Of a stretch of DNA of 64,000 nt, positions 46,271 through 56,881 are shown in pieces (position 1 is the stretch's first letter; each line of letters starts with the position of its first letter). A program made the position numbers and the translations under genes. The stretch covers positions 25,680,193 to 25,744,192 of the forward strand of contig JAKGHH010000005.1 in assembly GCA_022828595.1 (NCBI GenBank), in the 5' to 3' direction. The notes beneath the pieces were generated by a model, which had not been told where the DNA came from, searched no databases, and worked only from the letters and a program-made list of their open reading frames with translations. This DNA is from Nelumbo lutea (Eukaryota; Streptophyta; Magnoliopsida; Proteales; Nelumbonaceae).

Positions 46271-48509
46271 TCAAAGACTGTCCGACAAGAGAGGACCTCT
46301 CCCTTAGCTACAAGGTACAGTGCTGCACTCTCTACTCACATGGATCCCAGGAATTAAAACATTTTGCAAACATTTTGAAACCATAATATATATATATATA
46401 TGTACATATTTTTATAAATATATTTTGCAAATTTAAATTTCAACGTTTGAAATCAACTACCGGTAGTTTAGGTTTCCATCAAAGAGAGTGCATTCCCCGA
46501 TCATTCACTTTGTCCGATAAAAGGGCTGATCCTATCACTATGATCACCCACTCAGGTGAATTCTCGGACTGCCCCAACATACCCAGTTTTTGACCCAATA
46601 AAGGATCTCATTGATTGACATATCAAAGACAGCCCATTTCGACACCTAGTGCAGTGCTATAATCGAGTCTAGGGGTTAGGCATAACATTTCAGTTTTGCC
46701 CATCTATCTCCAATGTCTAGAGCAATACTGGAATTTGGTCTAGTTTACGGTTTCAAGAAAACTCACACTGCATGCACCTTAGGTCTCACCCTAGCAGCTA
46801 AGACAAGCCACCCTAACCAACTTGGCAGCATATCAGTGTTAGCCTTGGTAGGATAAACCTCCCCAGATCTATCCAATGACTGGGAAAATTCTAAACTAAC
46901 ACAAGTCTCATAAGTGTTCAGTTTAAATGTGTTACACAGAAACATACCATAACAATATGAATCAAATATGCACTTTATTCATTTACAATAAATGACAATA
47001 AGTACATCAATATGATTGGAGCTAAGGGCATACACTGTCTAACAATTACGGGCCCTCTCGTTGATTGAAAAACCATAAGCTAAGAGCCTAAGACCATGAT
47101 CTGAACTAAATCAGTCAATATACACCTCTAATCAAAGATCCATCACTTTCATCAAATTTGGGATGTTCGAAAATGACTACCCACCAAATTTCATTCCAAA
47201 ATTCCCCCGTTTGACCCTTCTTCAAACAAAGATTCTACTTTAGCAAATCTTATTAATCCAAACTTGTATGTCCTAGATCTCAATCATCCCAATCCAATTT
47301 GTCCAATCAGACCTCACCACTGTATTTAGAGACCAAAAAAAAAAAAAAAAACCCCAGCATGCCAAATTTCATAACCAGATTCATCTGTTTGACCATTAAA
47401 ATAGAGAAATACCTTTTTGACACACCAGATTGAACCACCACATCAACTTCTTAAGTGGGTGGGAACTAACGTCAGCTCCTTAGTCCTTACTTAACCCCTT
47501 TAAAACAGTTAGACCAATGAATTTAATCCTAATAGGCTTGAAAAGCTTAAAATAACAAATAAACCCCCACTTAAAACTAAGAAATAATTAAACCCTATTT
47601 AAAAGTTCATCAAATTTATGTTTTTTACCACTGTCATCCGCAAATACGGGCTGCAATGTCTGGCACCCCCCAATCCCTCATTGGATGAACAAAATCCATG
47701 AGAAACCACCCAAAATCGAGAAATTTTATTGCACAGAGAAGGAAGGGTCAACTGTAGGCCCTTCCTTTTCTCTCAAAATTCTTGCCTATTTGAGTGAAAA
47801 AACTCTACTAAATCTCAGGCACTACTATAACTGGACGAGTTTCAAACCCACATTCCTCAATTTCCTTTATAAATAGAGGCCTAGCTCGAGCTTGAGAAGA
47901 GGAGGGCAGTTTTCCAACTTCTGTAACATCCCACTATGCTTGAAATCCTGAAATCCCTACAACCAAGCTCAAGCCTCATCCCCTGTTTTCCAACTTAACA
48001 CCAAAAAAGCTCAACCCAGCTCCTGCCTTGCTCAAGTTACGTTTGAAGTCCTTTTAGTTACTGGAAAGTTGGTTTCAAGGTTGTACAAGAGAGGTAAGCC
48101 TTTCATTCCACTCTCTCTACTTTTAGTTTAATTTCAGATTGTTTTAAGTCCTAAAATCTAGGGAAACTTGCATTCCTAGCTTCTTCCAAATTGAAAAAAA
48201 GAGGTAGAAAGGCAAGAGTCTTAGGGAAACCAGTACCTAAGACCCAACAACATCACCTCAAATAAATTCTAGGCAAAGTTGGGAGCAATTTTGCTAGATT
48301 TCAAGAGCTTTAAGCTTGAACTTCTCCCGTTTTGGGCTACTACAATAGCTTGGTGAGAGGGGTGCTTAACACCTTCCTTCTCCCTATCCTTTGAACCCAA
48401 AATCTCTCGGTTAAGTGCTTTCCTTAGTTAAGGATGGAGTCACTAACAAAGGATTAATTTGAATCTTCTTAAACCCGAAAATGAGAGCCCATTTCCTCTA
48501 CAAAATGGG
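46271..48509 (+). repeat. Long gypsy LTR fragment (Tat/Ogre-like)
   Basis: The segment 46558-47125 is the second copy of the dispersed repeat at 7647-8215. A TATA box (TATAAATAG) lies at 47868-47876, followed by a leader-like region. The fragment ends at a TGGCAACTCC primer-like site at 48510. No coding frame. The left limit is set by the copia LTR. Confidence 0.6.
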
Positions 48510-48519
48510 TGGCAACTCC
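48510..48519 (+). other. Degenerate Arg-tRNA-type primer binding site
   Basis: TGGCAACTCC resembles the TGGCGACTCC start of the primer site used by Tat/Ogre gypsy elements, and it follows AAAATGGG. The match is short. Confidence 0.5.
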
Positions 48520-49635
48520 ATCTCTTTTGAATTGGCATGAGTTTCTCGGGGCTCATAGGTATTATATCGGACAACTTGTATACAAAGACAGATATGCTTT
48601 GGAAATGCATGGATATGAAAATACATAAATACACTATAAAAATACATACAAATTTAATAAATACATCAATTACACTAACTTTAAGGTCAAAATTACCATG
48701 AATAAGGTATAAATACATAAGAAATGTATATTTTAATAGTATATATAAAGAAATATATTATAATAAATATAATGAAATGTATAGATATCATACAATTTTG
48801 TTGATAACCCATCAATTCAGAGTCCAAGATTCATACTATATAGATCTTTACAAATTAACATATGCATGAAACCATTATTATGTTATATTATATTTAAGTC
48901 CAAGAAACAAAACATATACAATTATTATATTTTAATTACTATATCAATTAATTTTTTATTTTACTATTTTTACTTTTCAACATTAATGAAAAAAGTCAAC
49001 TAAATATTAAATTTCAAATTTTTGATAAACAATATATTTCTTTTCATAAATAATAAATTTTATTATAAATGTAAATTAAAATATCAATAGATAATTTTTA
49101 AAACATATAATCTTAACTTAAAATACTTCATAATTTTAATTACTAAAATAAGTATTCTATTATTAACATTTTATTTCAATAAATTTTCTGAAATAAGAAA
49201 TAATTTTTGTATAAATTTAAATTAGTGTATTTGATAGATTCAATATAACATTGTATGCTTGAACATTTTGTAAACAAAATTTTTAATTTTTATAGATAGT
49301 GTAAATTAAAATATCAATATATATATATTAATTATATATATAATATATTATATATTCATGTACAAATGTATGAATTTTAAGTACTAAATTAATTATTCTA
49401 TTATTAATATTTTTATTTGTATAAATTTATTGAGAGTGGAAAATCAATTTTTGATATAAATATAAAATTGGTAGAATTCTTTATTTCATTTATAACTATA
49501 AATATTAATTTTTAATATTATTCTATTTAATTTTAAGTTAAAATTGTTGAACATATTAATATTTAATATGGCATTTCTTTAGAGTGCATGCTTATAACTA
49601 AGATAATAAAATTAATAATATTTCAATTATAATCA
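48520..49635. other. AT-rich region, repeat copy 2, no genes
   Basis: 48590-48740 resembles 39541-39760. The rest is very AT-rich with TATA runs near 49318-49350. No coding or RNA features seen. Confidence 0.5.
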
Positions 49636-49699
49636 CAAATTAAAGGGTGGCTTAGTGGCTTCAAACGCATTTAGCGTTTAAACCTGGTTTTGAATAATG

Positions 49700-49989
49700 C
49701 CCGCCACATTTTTAATATTGGAGTTGTGTGCATATACATTTGTATCAACGTGTATCATCCCATATCAGTCGATATGATGAGATATGCATCGATACGGTGC
49801 CGTATCGTGTCGATATGCACAACTGGCATGACACAATGCCAATCGTAGCATATCCAATATCGTTCACTAATGATACCGATACAATATGTCCGACACAATG
49901 CCAGTTGTAGCGTATCCAATATCGTTCACTAACAATGTTGATACAAGACGCCCCATATTGGATGTATCGTATCGATATTTTAATCCTTG
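49700..49989. repeat. TATCGATACG-rich region with tandem units
   Basis: Two copies of a unit of about 65 bases (CACAATGCCA(A/G)T(C/T)GTAGC then ATATCCAATATCGTTCACTA) lie at about 49831-49935. They sit beside repeated TATCG-type phrases near the right hAT-like end. Confidence 0.65.
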
Positions 49990-52456
49990 GTTTTAAGTAT
50001 CATTGATAGGCCTACCTGCTTGGCTAAACTCTTTTTTTTGTAATATTTTACATTTTTTGTGTATCTTTTTCTCATTCATTTATCAAAAAAAAATGTAAGA
50101 TTTAAATAATGGAAATTGAATGAGGTGAAAGAGTTAGTTCAATTCACAATTCACAATTAAATAGAGACTAAATTCAAAAATGAGTATTTTAATTAAATAA
50201 GTTCCACAATCTTATTCATATTTTTAATAGCAATGTAGATGTGTTTAAAATTAATTCTAATATATCACACTTACTTTTTGTTTAATATGATAAATATATG
50301 ATATTATACATGTGCCTAAATGTTTTTCACAAAATTTATGTTTTTTTCTTTTATTAATTTTTATTATTTATTTATAACATTAAAAGTTAACACATTTTAC
50401 CCAAATGCTGAATTATTGATCTTTTCTATATAGTAAAATAATTTCATTTTTTTGTTAGTTCTAAAATATGTATTTCATTTTCATTATCAATAAAAGTAAT
50501 TCTTGTTTATTACACTTATTTTTTTTTAATTTTATTAATAAAAATATCATAAATATGTCTCATTTTTTATATTTATTTCTATTTAAAAATTTTTATTACC
50601 CAATTATAATTTCATAGTTTGGTCAATTTGACTCGGATGGTTGAATTACTTACCCACCACTTAGATAAAAAATTGTTTTGTTTTTGAGTCAGTTTTAAAT
50701 ATATGGGTTCATATTGTTAAAAATATTGACATAGATATAATTAGTAACATTTATTAGTGAAAGATAACTTAAATATATGATTTAATAAGAGAAAATGAGA
50801 GTTAATACTTTAAGTATAATACTTAATGAGGGGGTATTAAATGAGGTGAAAGTAATAATTGAATTTATAATTTCAACCCTTACGATTAGAGATGGACTAA
50901 ATCTACAAATATGGGCATTTTAGTAGATATTAAAATTGTATAAAATAACTTTTATACCCTTTCTCAAACAAAGAAATATATGATATTTTAGCCTAAAAAA
51001 ACTTTTACTCTGCCTCCACACTTTTATATATAGTATAGATTAATGGTTTATTGGTAAAGTTGAAATTATGAAAAATCTTATAAGCTGATAAGAGGAATTA
51101 GAATGGACATAATAAACATTTAATGTTTCTATCCACTTAAAATCTATATCTATACTACTTTAAAAAGCATGAATGGCTTCAAGAATATTTCTAGATTTTT
51201 TTTAGGGCAAATAGGGTAATTGGTTATTGATATTAAATGAGGGCAAATAGAGATAATTTTAAGATATTCAATGCATTCAATTCCCTCTCATTAAATCTAA
51301 CACTTAAGTTATTAACTTGCATTCATGTTCATTGAATATATATTTAAGCCATTTTTGTTTCTTCTCATCATTAAGTTCTATTAATTAAATCCATACTTAA
51401 TAAATTAATAATTTTAATAACATAAAAGCTTATACTTTTTAAACCTACCTATAAAAAATAGTGTTTTCATCTAAATGGTGATAAGAAATTAAACCATTTT
51501 GGGTCAAATGGGTCAATCCATGTTACCACAATTAAATAATAAAATTTAAAAATAGATAAAATGAAAAAAATGGAAACATTTTTAACATACATATTAAACA
51601 ATAATAAGTATGATAAATAAGAAATGTTTTTATTAATAATGGAAATGGGATGTGGTTGCCACAATTAAATAATAAAATTCAAAAATGGATAAAATTATAA
51701 AAAATAAAAACATTTTTAAAATATTTATTAAATAATAATAAATACGATAAATAAGAAATATTTTTATTAGTGATGGAAATGGAATATAAAATTTAAAACC
51801 ATTTGGAAATAAAAATATTTTCTTATTCTATTTCATTAAAACTTATATTTAAAATATATTTTTCTCATCATTAAATTCTTGTAATTAAATCAACAATATT
51901 AATTTTAATAGTATAAAAATAAATATTTTGAAAAGTAATTTGAAAACAAAACAATTTTCTTCCTTCCTAGTGGTGGGCAAGCAATTCAACCATTTGGGAT
52001 CAAATGGATTAGTAAATAAATAAGTATGAAATGTAAGAAGTATTTTTATTAATGATGAAAATGGAATGCCAAATTTAAAATTTATCTAGAAATGAAATGT
52101 TGCCACAATCAAATAATAAAATTTATAAAAATAAAAATACAAAGAATCACATAAAAAGATAAAGAAAAATTTGGGCACATACCTAATGTTATATATTTAT
52201 AAAAATAAAATATTGGGTATATCTCTAATATTATGCATTCATTATATTGAACAAAAATAAGTATTATACATAATAAATAATTTTATCAATGATGGAACTG
52301 TAATACAAAAATTAATGTCAACCTAGAAATCAAACTATTTTTCTTTTTGGGTGGTGGGATAATGGTTTGGGTCATATGATATCATAGACAAACAAAAATT
52401 AAGTCTGACAAGTAAAAGTTATTTTATATAATGTAAATGAAATGTATAATTTAAGA

Positions 52457-52772
52457 GGAAATTATAGTCAAAGTCAACTGTGCATTTTAAATTAGGTTGC
52501 AGGTTGGTCTAGAAACTAACAAAACTTTGACAACTGGCTCTACATTTCAAATTATAAAAGCCCCCACCACTTGTGTGGCTATTGCCAACATGGGACTCTT
52601 AATCCATGTTGGACACAGCAAAAAGCCTATACTAAAAATAGGTTTTTAGTTTATCCCATTCCCTTTGTCTCTTGATTTCCCTCCCTTCTCTTTCACTCTC
52701 ATAGTCATCTCTCAATTTCGTGCTCTCTCTATCTCTCCCACTCTATCAGCTTCAGTTTATAGCTAAATCAAA

Positions 52773-52817
<45 letters not shown>

Positions 52818-53534
52818 TCTATTGTTCCCCTTAGTCTTTCTCCCCTCCCTCTTTTGTTCTTTTTTTTTTCTTACAAACTTATACAATATTAATAAACTGT
52901 ATAAAAGAACTAAAGGGACCAACCACTTGTATAATCAAGTTATAAATTTTTGTCAACTTGGTGTAAATTTCATAACCAAGAGTTTCTTGTGAATTTTTAT
53001 CAAATTGGTGTAATGATTTTTGAACCATACCAATTTGGTCTCATGTTCTTTTATAAGATTTGATTAATACCATATAAGTGTATAAGAAAAAAAAAGAACA
53101 AGAGAGGGAGCAGAGAGAAAGAGAATGAGGGAGAACGATAGGTAGAGAGAGAACAAGGGAATTTGATAGAAAGAACACAAATACAGAAACCAAAATCCTA
53201 TTTGTATTTATTATCAAATCACATAGTCGTTGAGTAGAGAGAGACAACTCTGAGAATGAGAGAGTGGGGGAGATTGAGAGAGAGAGAGAGAGAGATAAAC
53301 TAACAACCTTTTTTTATTTTCCAATCACCCACATTAAAGGGAAATTTCGGTATAAGCATTTTGTTGTGTCCAACATGGATTGTCCTATGTTGGCAACAAC
53401 TACATAAGCCTTCGATGACATGGAGGGGGTTTTTATAATTTGTAATGTAGAGCTAGTTGTTAAAGTTTTGTTGGTTTTTGGACCAATTTGTAGCCCAATT
53501 TTAAATGTAAACTGACTCTGACTTTAATTTTTCC
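52457..53534. mobile_element. Mutator-like foldback element with long inverted repeats
   Basis: Terminal inverted repeats of roughly 180-200 bases: the left arm starts GGAAATTATAGTCAAAGTCA and the right arm, read inversely, GGAAAAATTAAAGTCAGAGT. Both contain CAACAAAACTTTRACAACTRG-like and TCCATGTTGGACACA phrases. Inner CT and GA runs extend the palindrome. Flanks are TAATTTAAGA and TAATTTAAAA (52447-52456, 53535-53544), a 9-10 bp duplication as expected for Mutator-like elements. No transposase. Confidence 0.8.
52772..52815. repeat. (CT)n microsatellite
   Basis: About 22 CT units in the left arm of the foldback element; its inverted partner is the GA run at 53275-53297. Confidence 0.9.
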
Positions 53535-53791
53535 TAATTTAAAACTAATCCAAAAGCAAAGCTAATTTCTTATCTAGATGGTGGGTCAATGATCCAAATT
53601 TTCAAAGAAACCCATGATGTCATAATTGAATATTAAATATTTGAAAAAAAGATAGAACACCAAAAATGAAAATGTAGAGAGTTTGTCGAAAACATTTGAG
53701 AACATTTGTAATGTTATATATTCATCATATTAAATAAAAATAATTGTTAAAATAAAAGTTATATTTGTTTATGACAGAAATGGAATACAAA

Positions 53792-53796
<5 letters not shown>

Positions 53797-53840
<44 letters not shown>

Positions 53841-53841
53841 T
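53797..53841. repeat. (AAT)n microsatellite
   Basis: About 14-15 AAT units inside Helitron A. Confidence 0.9.
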
Positions 53842-53991
53842 GTTATTTGATACAATCATTTAATTTTATTTTTAATCATGTTGTTACTTTTGTTAATTTT
53901 CAATTTCTATCTTAACTATGATATATCTAAATTTCAAGTAATTAATATAAAGAAAAGTTTCTTACTTGCAACACATGTGCTTAATTACTAG

Positions 53992-54801
53992 TTATTATTA
54001 AAAGTGCAAACTAGGGTGTGGAACTTTTCTTGACTAAAATGTCCATATTTATGCATTTAATTCATCTCTAATTATGAGGGTTGAAAATGTAATTTAAATT
54101 ATTGTTTTTTACCTCATTTAATCTCCTCTCATTAAATCTTATATTTAAGGTATTAACACCCATTCTCTCTTATTAAATCCTATGTTTGAGTTAATTTATC
54201 ACTAATAAATGCTACTAACTAAATCTGTGTCCGTTACTTTTAACAATATAAACCCATGTTATTTTAAAACTAGATAAAAAACAAAATCATTCTTTATCCA
54301 AGTGGTGACTAGGCAATTCAGCCATCCAAATCAAAATGGTCAATCCATGAAATCATAGTTAGATAATAAAATTTAAAAAAAATAAATAAATATAGAAAAT
54401 TACAAAAATGTAGAAAAAATTATACACGATTTTATGATATTTTTATTAATCAAATTAAAAAAATAAGTGTAATAAATAAGAATTATTTTTATAGATGATG
54501 AAAATAAAATACAAAATCTAAAACTAACAATAAATGAAATTATTTTCCTATCTAGCGAAGATCAATAATTCAAATTTTGGGATAAATGTGTCAACCTTTA
54601 ATGTCATAATTAAATAATAAAAAATAATCAAATATAAAAATATGAAATGAAAAAACATAAACTTTACAAAAAACAAACATTTGGACACATGTATAATATC
54701 ATATATTTATCATATTAAACAAAAAAAATAAGTGTGATGTATCAGAATTATTTTTACACAAAGAAATAAAAATTATAGAAAAATTTGAAAACACCTATAA
54801 C
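53992..54801 (+). mobile_element. Helitron B, 5' end abutting Helitron A
   Basis: It begins TTATTATTAAAAGTGC directly after the CTAG of Helitron A and continues GGGTGTGGAACTTTTCTTGA, like the subterminal part of other Helitrons here. Its own TC start and CTAG end are not present, so it may be truncated at both ends. Confidence 0.55.
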
Positions 54802-55233
54802 TCTATATTTACACTACTATTAAAAATATGAATAAGATTTTGGAACTTTCTTTTGACTAAAATACAATTTTCTTTAATTTAATTCTTATTTAATTATGAG
54901 GTTTAAAATGTAATTTGAACTACTTTTCACCTCATTCAATTTCCTCTCTTTAAATCTTACATTTTTTTTTATAAATGAACAAAAGAGATACACTAAGAAG
55001 ATAAAAAATTACAAAAAGAAGAGTCCAACCAAGCAGGTAAGCTTGTCAATGATACCTAAAACTTCATAAACCAATATTAATTATTTAAGAAATTGGATTT
55101 AGATTTTGAAATCTACATCTAAATAATAATAAAAATATATAAAAGCATAAAAAACATGAATTCTATAAAAAATTTTAGATACATTATTAATATCATTATT
55201 GTCATCTAGAAATTCCACGTACACACTTACTAG
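54802..55233 (+). mobile_element. Helitron C, short non-autonomous
   Basis: The 5' end is TCTATATTTACACTAC at 54802 and the 3' end is ACACACTTACTAG|T at 55233. The last 110 bases are the reverse complement of the Helitron end near 13790 (shared CTATAAAAAATTTTAGATAC), confirming family membership. Only about 430 bases long. Confidence 0.7.
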
Positions 55234-55600
55234 TAATGAAAAGGGTCTATAAATCTCTTTATCCCAAAAAGTTATGAAAGGTTGAAGGAGAGATCAAAAT
55301 TGAGGGGAGATTTAAGGGATTTTTCCAATTAAAATAATAAAACAATACAAATAAAAGGTTATGGGTAAATTACATGGACCCTTTATATTATGGGGTCCTA
55401 AACTTTAATTTGCGATAAATTTTTCTAAATGCCCAAACTACAGTTTTTTAGTAATTTCAAAATCTCTGTACATTTCAAAAGGCGTCAAATTGGAGGAACC
55501 CTAAATCGATTCTATGCTTTAATTTCACTCGCGAGAAAAAATGAACGAAGTCATGACCGAAACTTGTACATCGACCCATTAGCAGCAGTAGCAGTAGATT
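55234..55600. other. Spacer with a MITE-like end
   Basis: No gene. GGGTAAATTACATGGACCCT at about 55362 is a phrase often found at ends of plant MITEs; a partner was not found. Confidence 0.35.
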
Positions 55601-56265
55601 ACAACTGATGTTGCACAATCTGAGTGATCCCTTTTGTACTTTGACTTGGACTTTGACTATATGCCAATCTAGCTGGGCTGAGCTGATGTCTAGATGTCTG
55701 AGCTAAAGCGAGCTACAAGGGAAGAAGAGTGAGAGTGCCCAGGTAGTTTTTACCCGGGGAGGACACTCCAAGGCTTAAGTCGGTAAGTGAATGGGGATTT
55801 CCCTGAAAGTGTGAGAGAGCTTGAGAGTATGAGTGCGCATACCTCCCCAAGTGAATTCAGGCTCCTTTTATAGTCATCAAAGGTTCAGGGTGCTTTGACA
55901 ATGTCCCTAAGTTTTTGGCAGAGCTATTTCCACAATATAAGGCATATCAAAGTGTCAATTACTAGATCTGCGTGGTGCACGATACAGCGAGTTGCTCCAA
56001 CAGTCGCAATATTGGCACCCTCGGTAGCGGGAGGGGGAGTGGTTAGACGAGCTCACCTTCGCGGGTTGCCTCAGCTCGGATGACTTCTTAGATAGGTTGC
56101 CAGCAACTTCAAGGGCCTTGCTAGCTCGCCCTTGCTGAGGTCGAGGGCGGTCTATGAGAGGTGATCCAAGCTAACCTATCAAGTTGGTTTGCTGGCTTGG
56201 TGCTACGCTGTTGATAAAGGCCACGTGTCATCATTTGTTTGGGAGGACCAAATTCCCCCTCATCA
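55600..56265 (-). repeat. 3' LTR of the Retand-like gypsy element
   Basis: On the - strand it starts TGATGAGGGGGAATTTGG at 56265 right after a purine tract. It contains a TATA-like box (CTATAAAAGG) at 55864-55873, followed by sequence rich in GAGCTCG-type words seen throughout this element. The left end is approximate. Confidence 0.65.
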
Positions 56266-56282
56266 ATTGCCCCCCACTCTTG
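56266..56282 (-). other. Polypurine tract of the Retand-like element
   Basis: The - strand reads CAAGAGTGGGGGGCAAT immediately before the LTR start. Confidence 0.65.
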
Positions 56283-56881
56283 AACTGATGTCAATCTAGT
56301 GAAGAGAGTAGGTTATTCAGGGGGTATTTGGTCTGGTTTGTCTCGCGGGCAGTCCAGCTCGTCTGGGTTTGGTTCGCTACTTGAGCCGTGCTCTTAAAAA
56401 TTTTGAATCTTGAAAAAGGAGGGAAAAAATTCAGGCGCGTGCGTGGAGGAGTCCTTGGCGGGTGTGCAAATTTAAGCCTCGGCACGCATTGCACGGACGT
56501 GCAATTTTGAATTTTTGAATTTCAAATTTTGCACGCTCAAAATTTTGAGCGTCCACGCGCCTTGATAGTTGTAGCTTGGCTTTTCCGCACTCAATATCTA
56601 CACCATCGGTTCTCTGGCCCACGTGCTCCTGCTAGTTGTAACTCGTATCCGCACTATTGATCTTGTTCTTGGCAAGTTATAAGTATGGGGTCCTTGTTGG
56701 GGTCCCCACACACACATTGTAGCTTCTTTGAGGTTTCTAGAAGAGGTAGGAGGTTTTGCAGTTCTACGATCTGAGCTAGTTTGCCAAGCTGAGCTCCAGT
56801 TTCCTGCTAGTTCAAGCTCTTCTATTGCTGTTTTCCTAAGTTCCTTCCACCTTTCCAGTGAGTATTCAAGTTCTTTTCACC
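56283..56881. other. Untranslated region between PPT and the antisense ORF
   Basis: No coding motif. It is probably the promoter and 5' leader of the antisense ORF on the + strand. TTATAAGTATGG at 56677 is a possible TATA-like site. Confidence 0.35.

Larger units (their letters stand above)
41653..49989. mobile_element. Element with hAT-type termini, inserted in the Helitron
   Basis: The left end CAAGGATTAAAGTATTTGTA and the right end, read inversely, CAAGGATTAAAATATCGATA are matching inverted repeats starting CAAGG. They are flanked by 8-base duplications GTTCTAAG (41645-41652) and GTTTTAAG (49990-49997). An 8-bp duplication and CA-rich ends fit hAT. No transposase was seen; most of its length is later LTR-retrotransposon insertion. 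Confidence 0.7.
41464..51039 (-). mobile_element. Non-autonomous Helitron split by a nested insertion
   Basis: On the - strand the 5' end is A|TCTATACTATATATAAAAG at 51039 and the 3' end is ATATTTACTAG|T at 41464, preceded by a TGCA-type hairpin. The two Helitron pieces, 41464-41652 and 49990-51039, are collinear with the intact Helitron at 13790-15039 and join at the matching internal point (GGTATCATTG versus AGTATCATTG). Everything from 41653 to 49989 is inserted. Confidence 0.78.
51149..53991 (+). mobile_element. Helitron A, split by a Mutator-like element
   Basis: The 5' end is A|TCTATACTACTTTAAAAAGC at 51149 (an alternative start is 51143). The 3' end is TGTGCTTAATTACTAG|T at 53991. The interior carries repeated AT-rich modules (for example CCACAATTAAATAATAAAA near 51526, 51658 and 52096). 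It is interrupted at 52457-53534. No Rep/helicase motifs seen. Confidence 0.65.

Noticed and set aside
52720..52992. 90-codon frame over the CT microsatellite
   Set aside because: Leu/Ser runs are produced by the CT repeat inside the foldback element; no family or codon signal.
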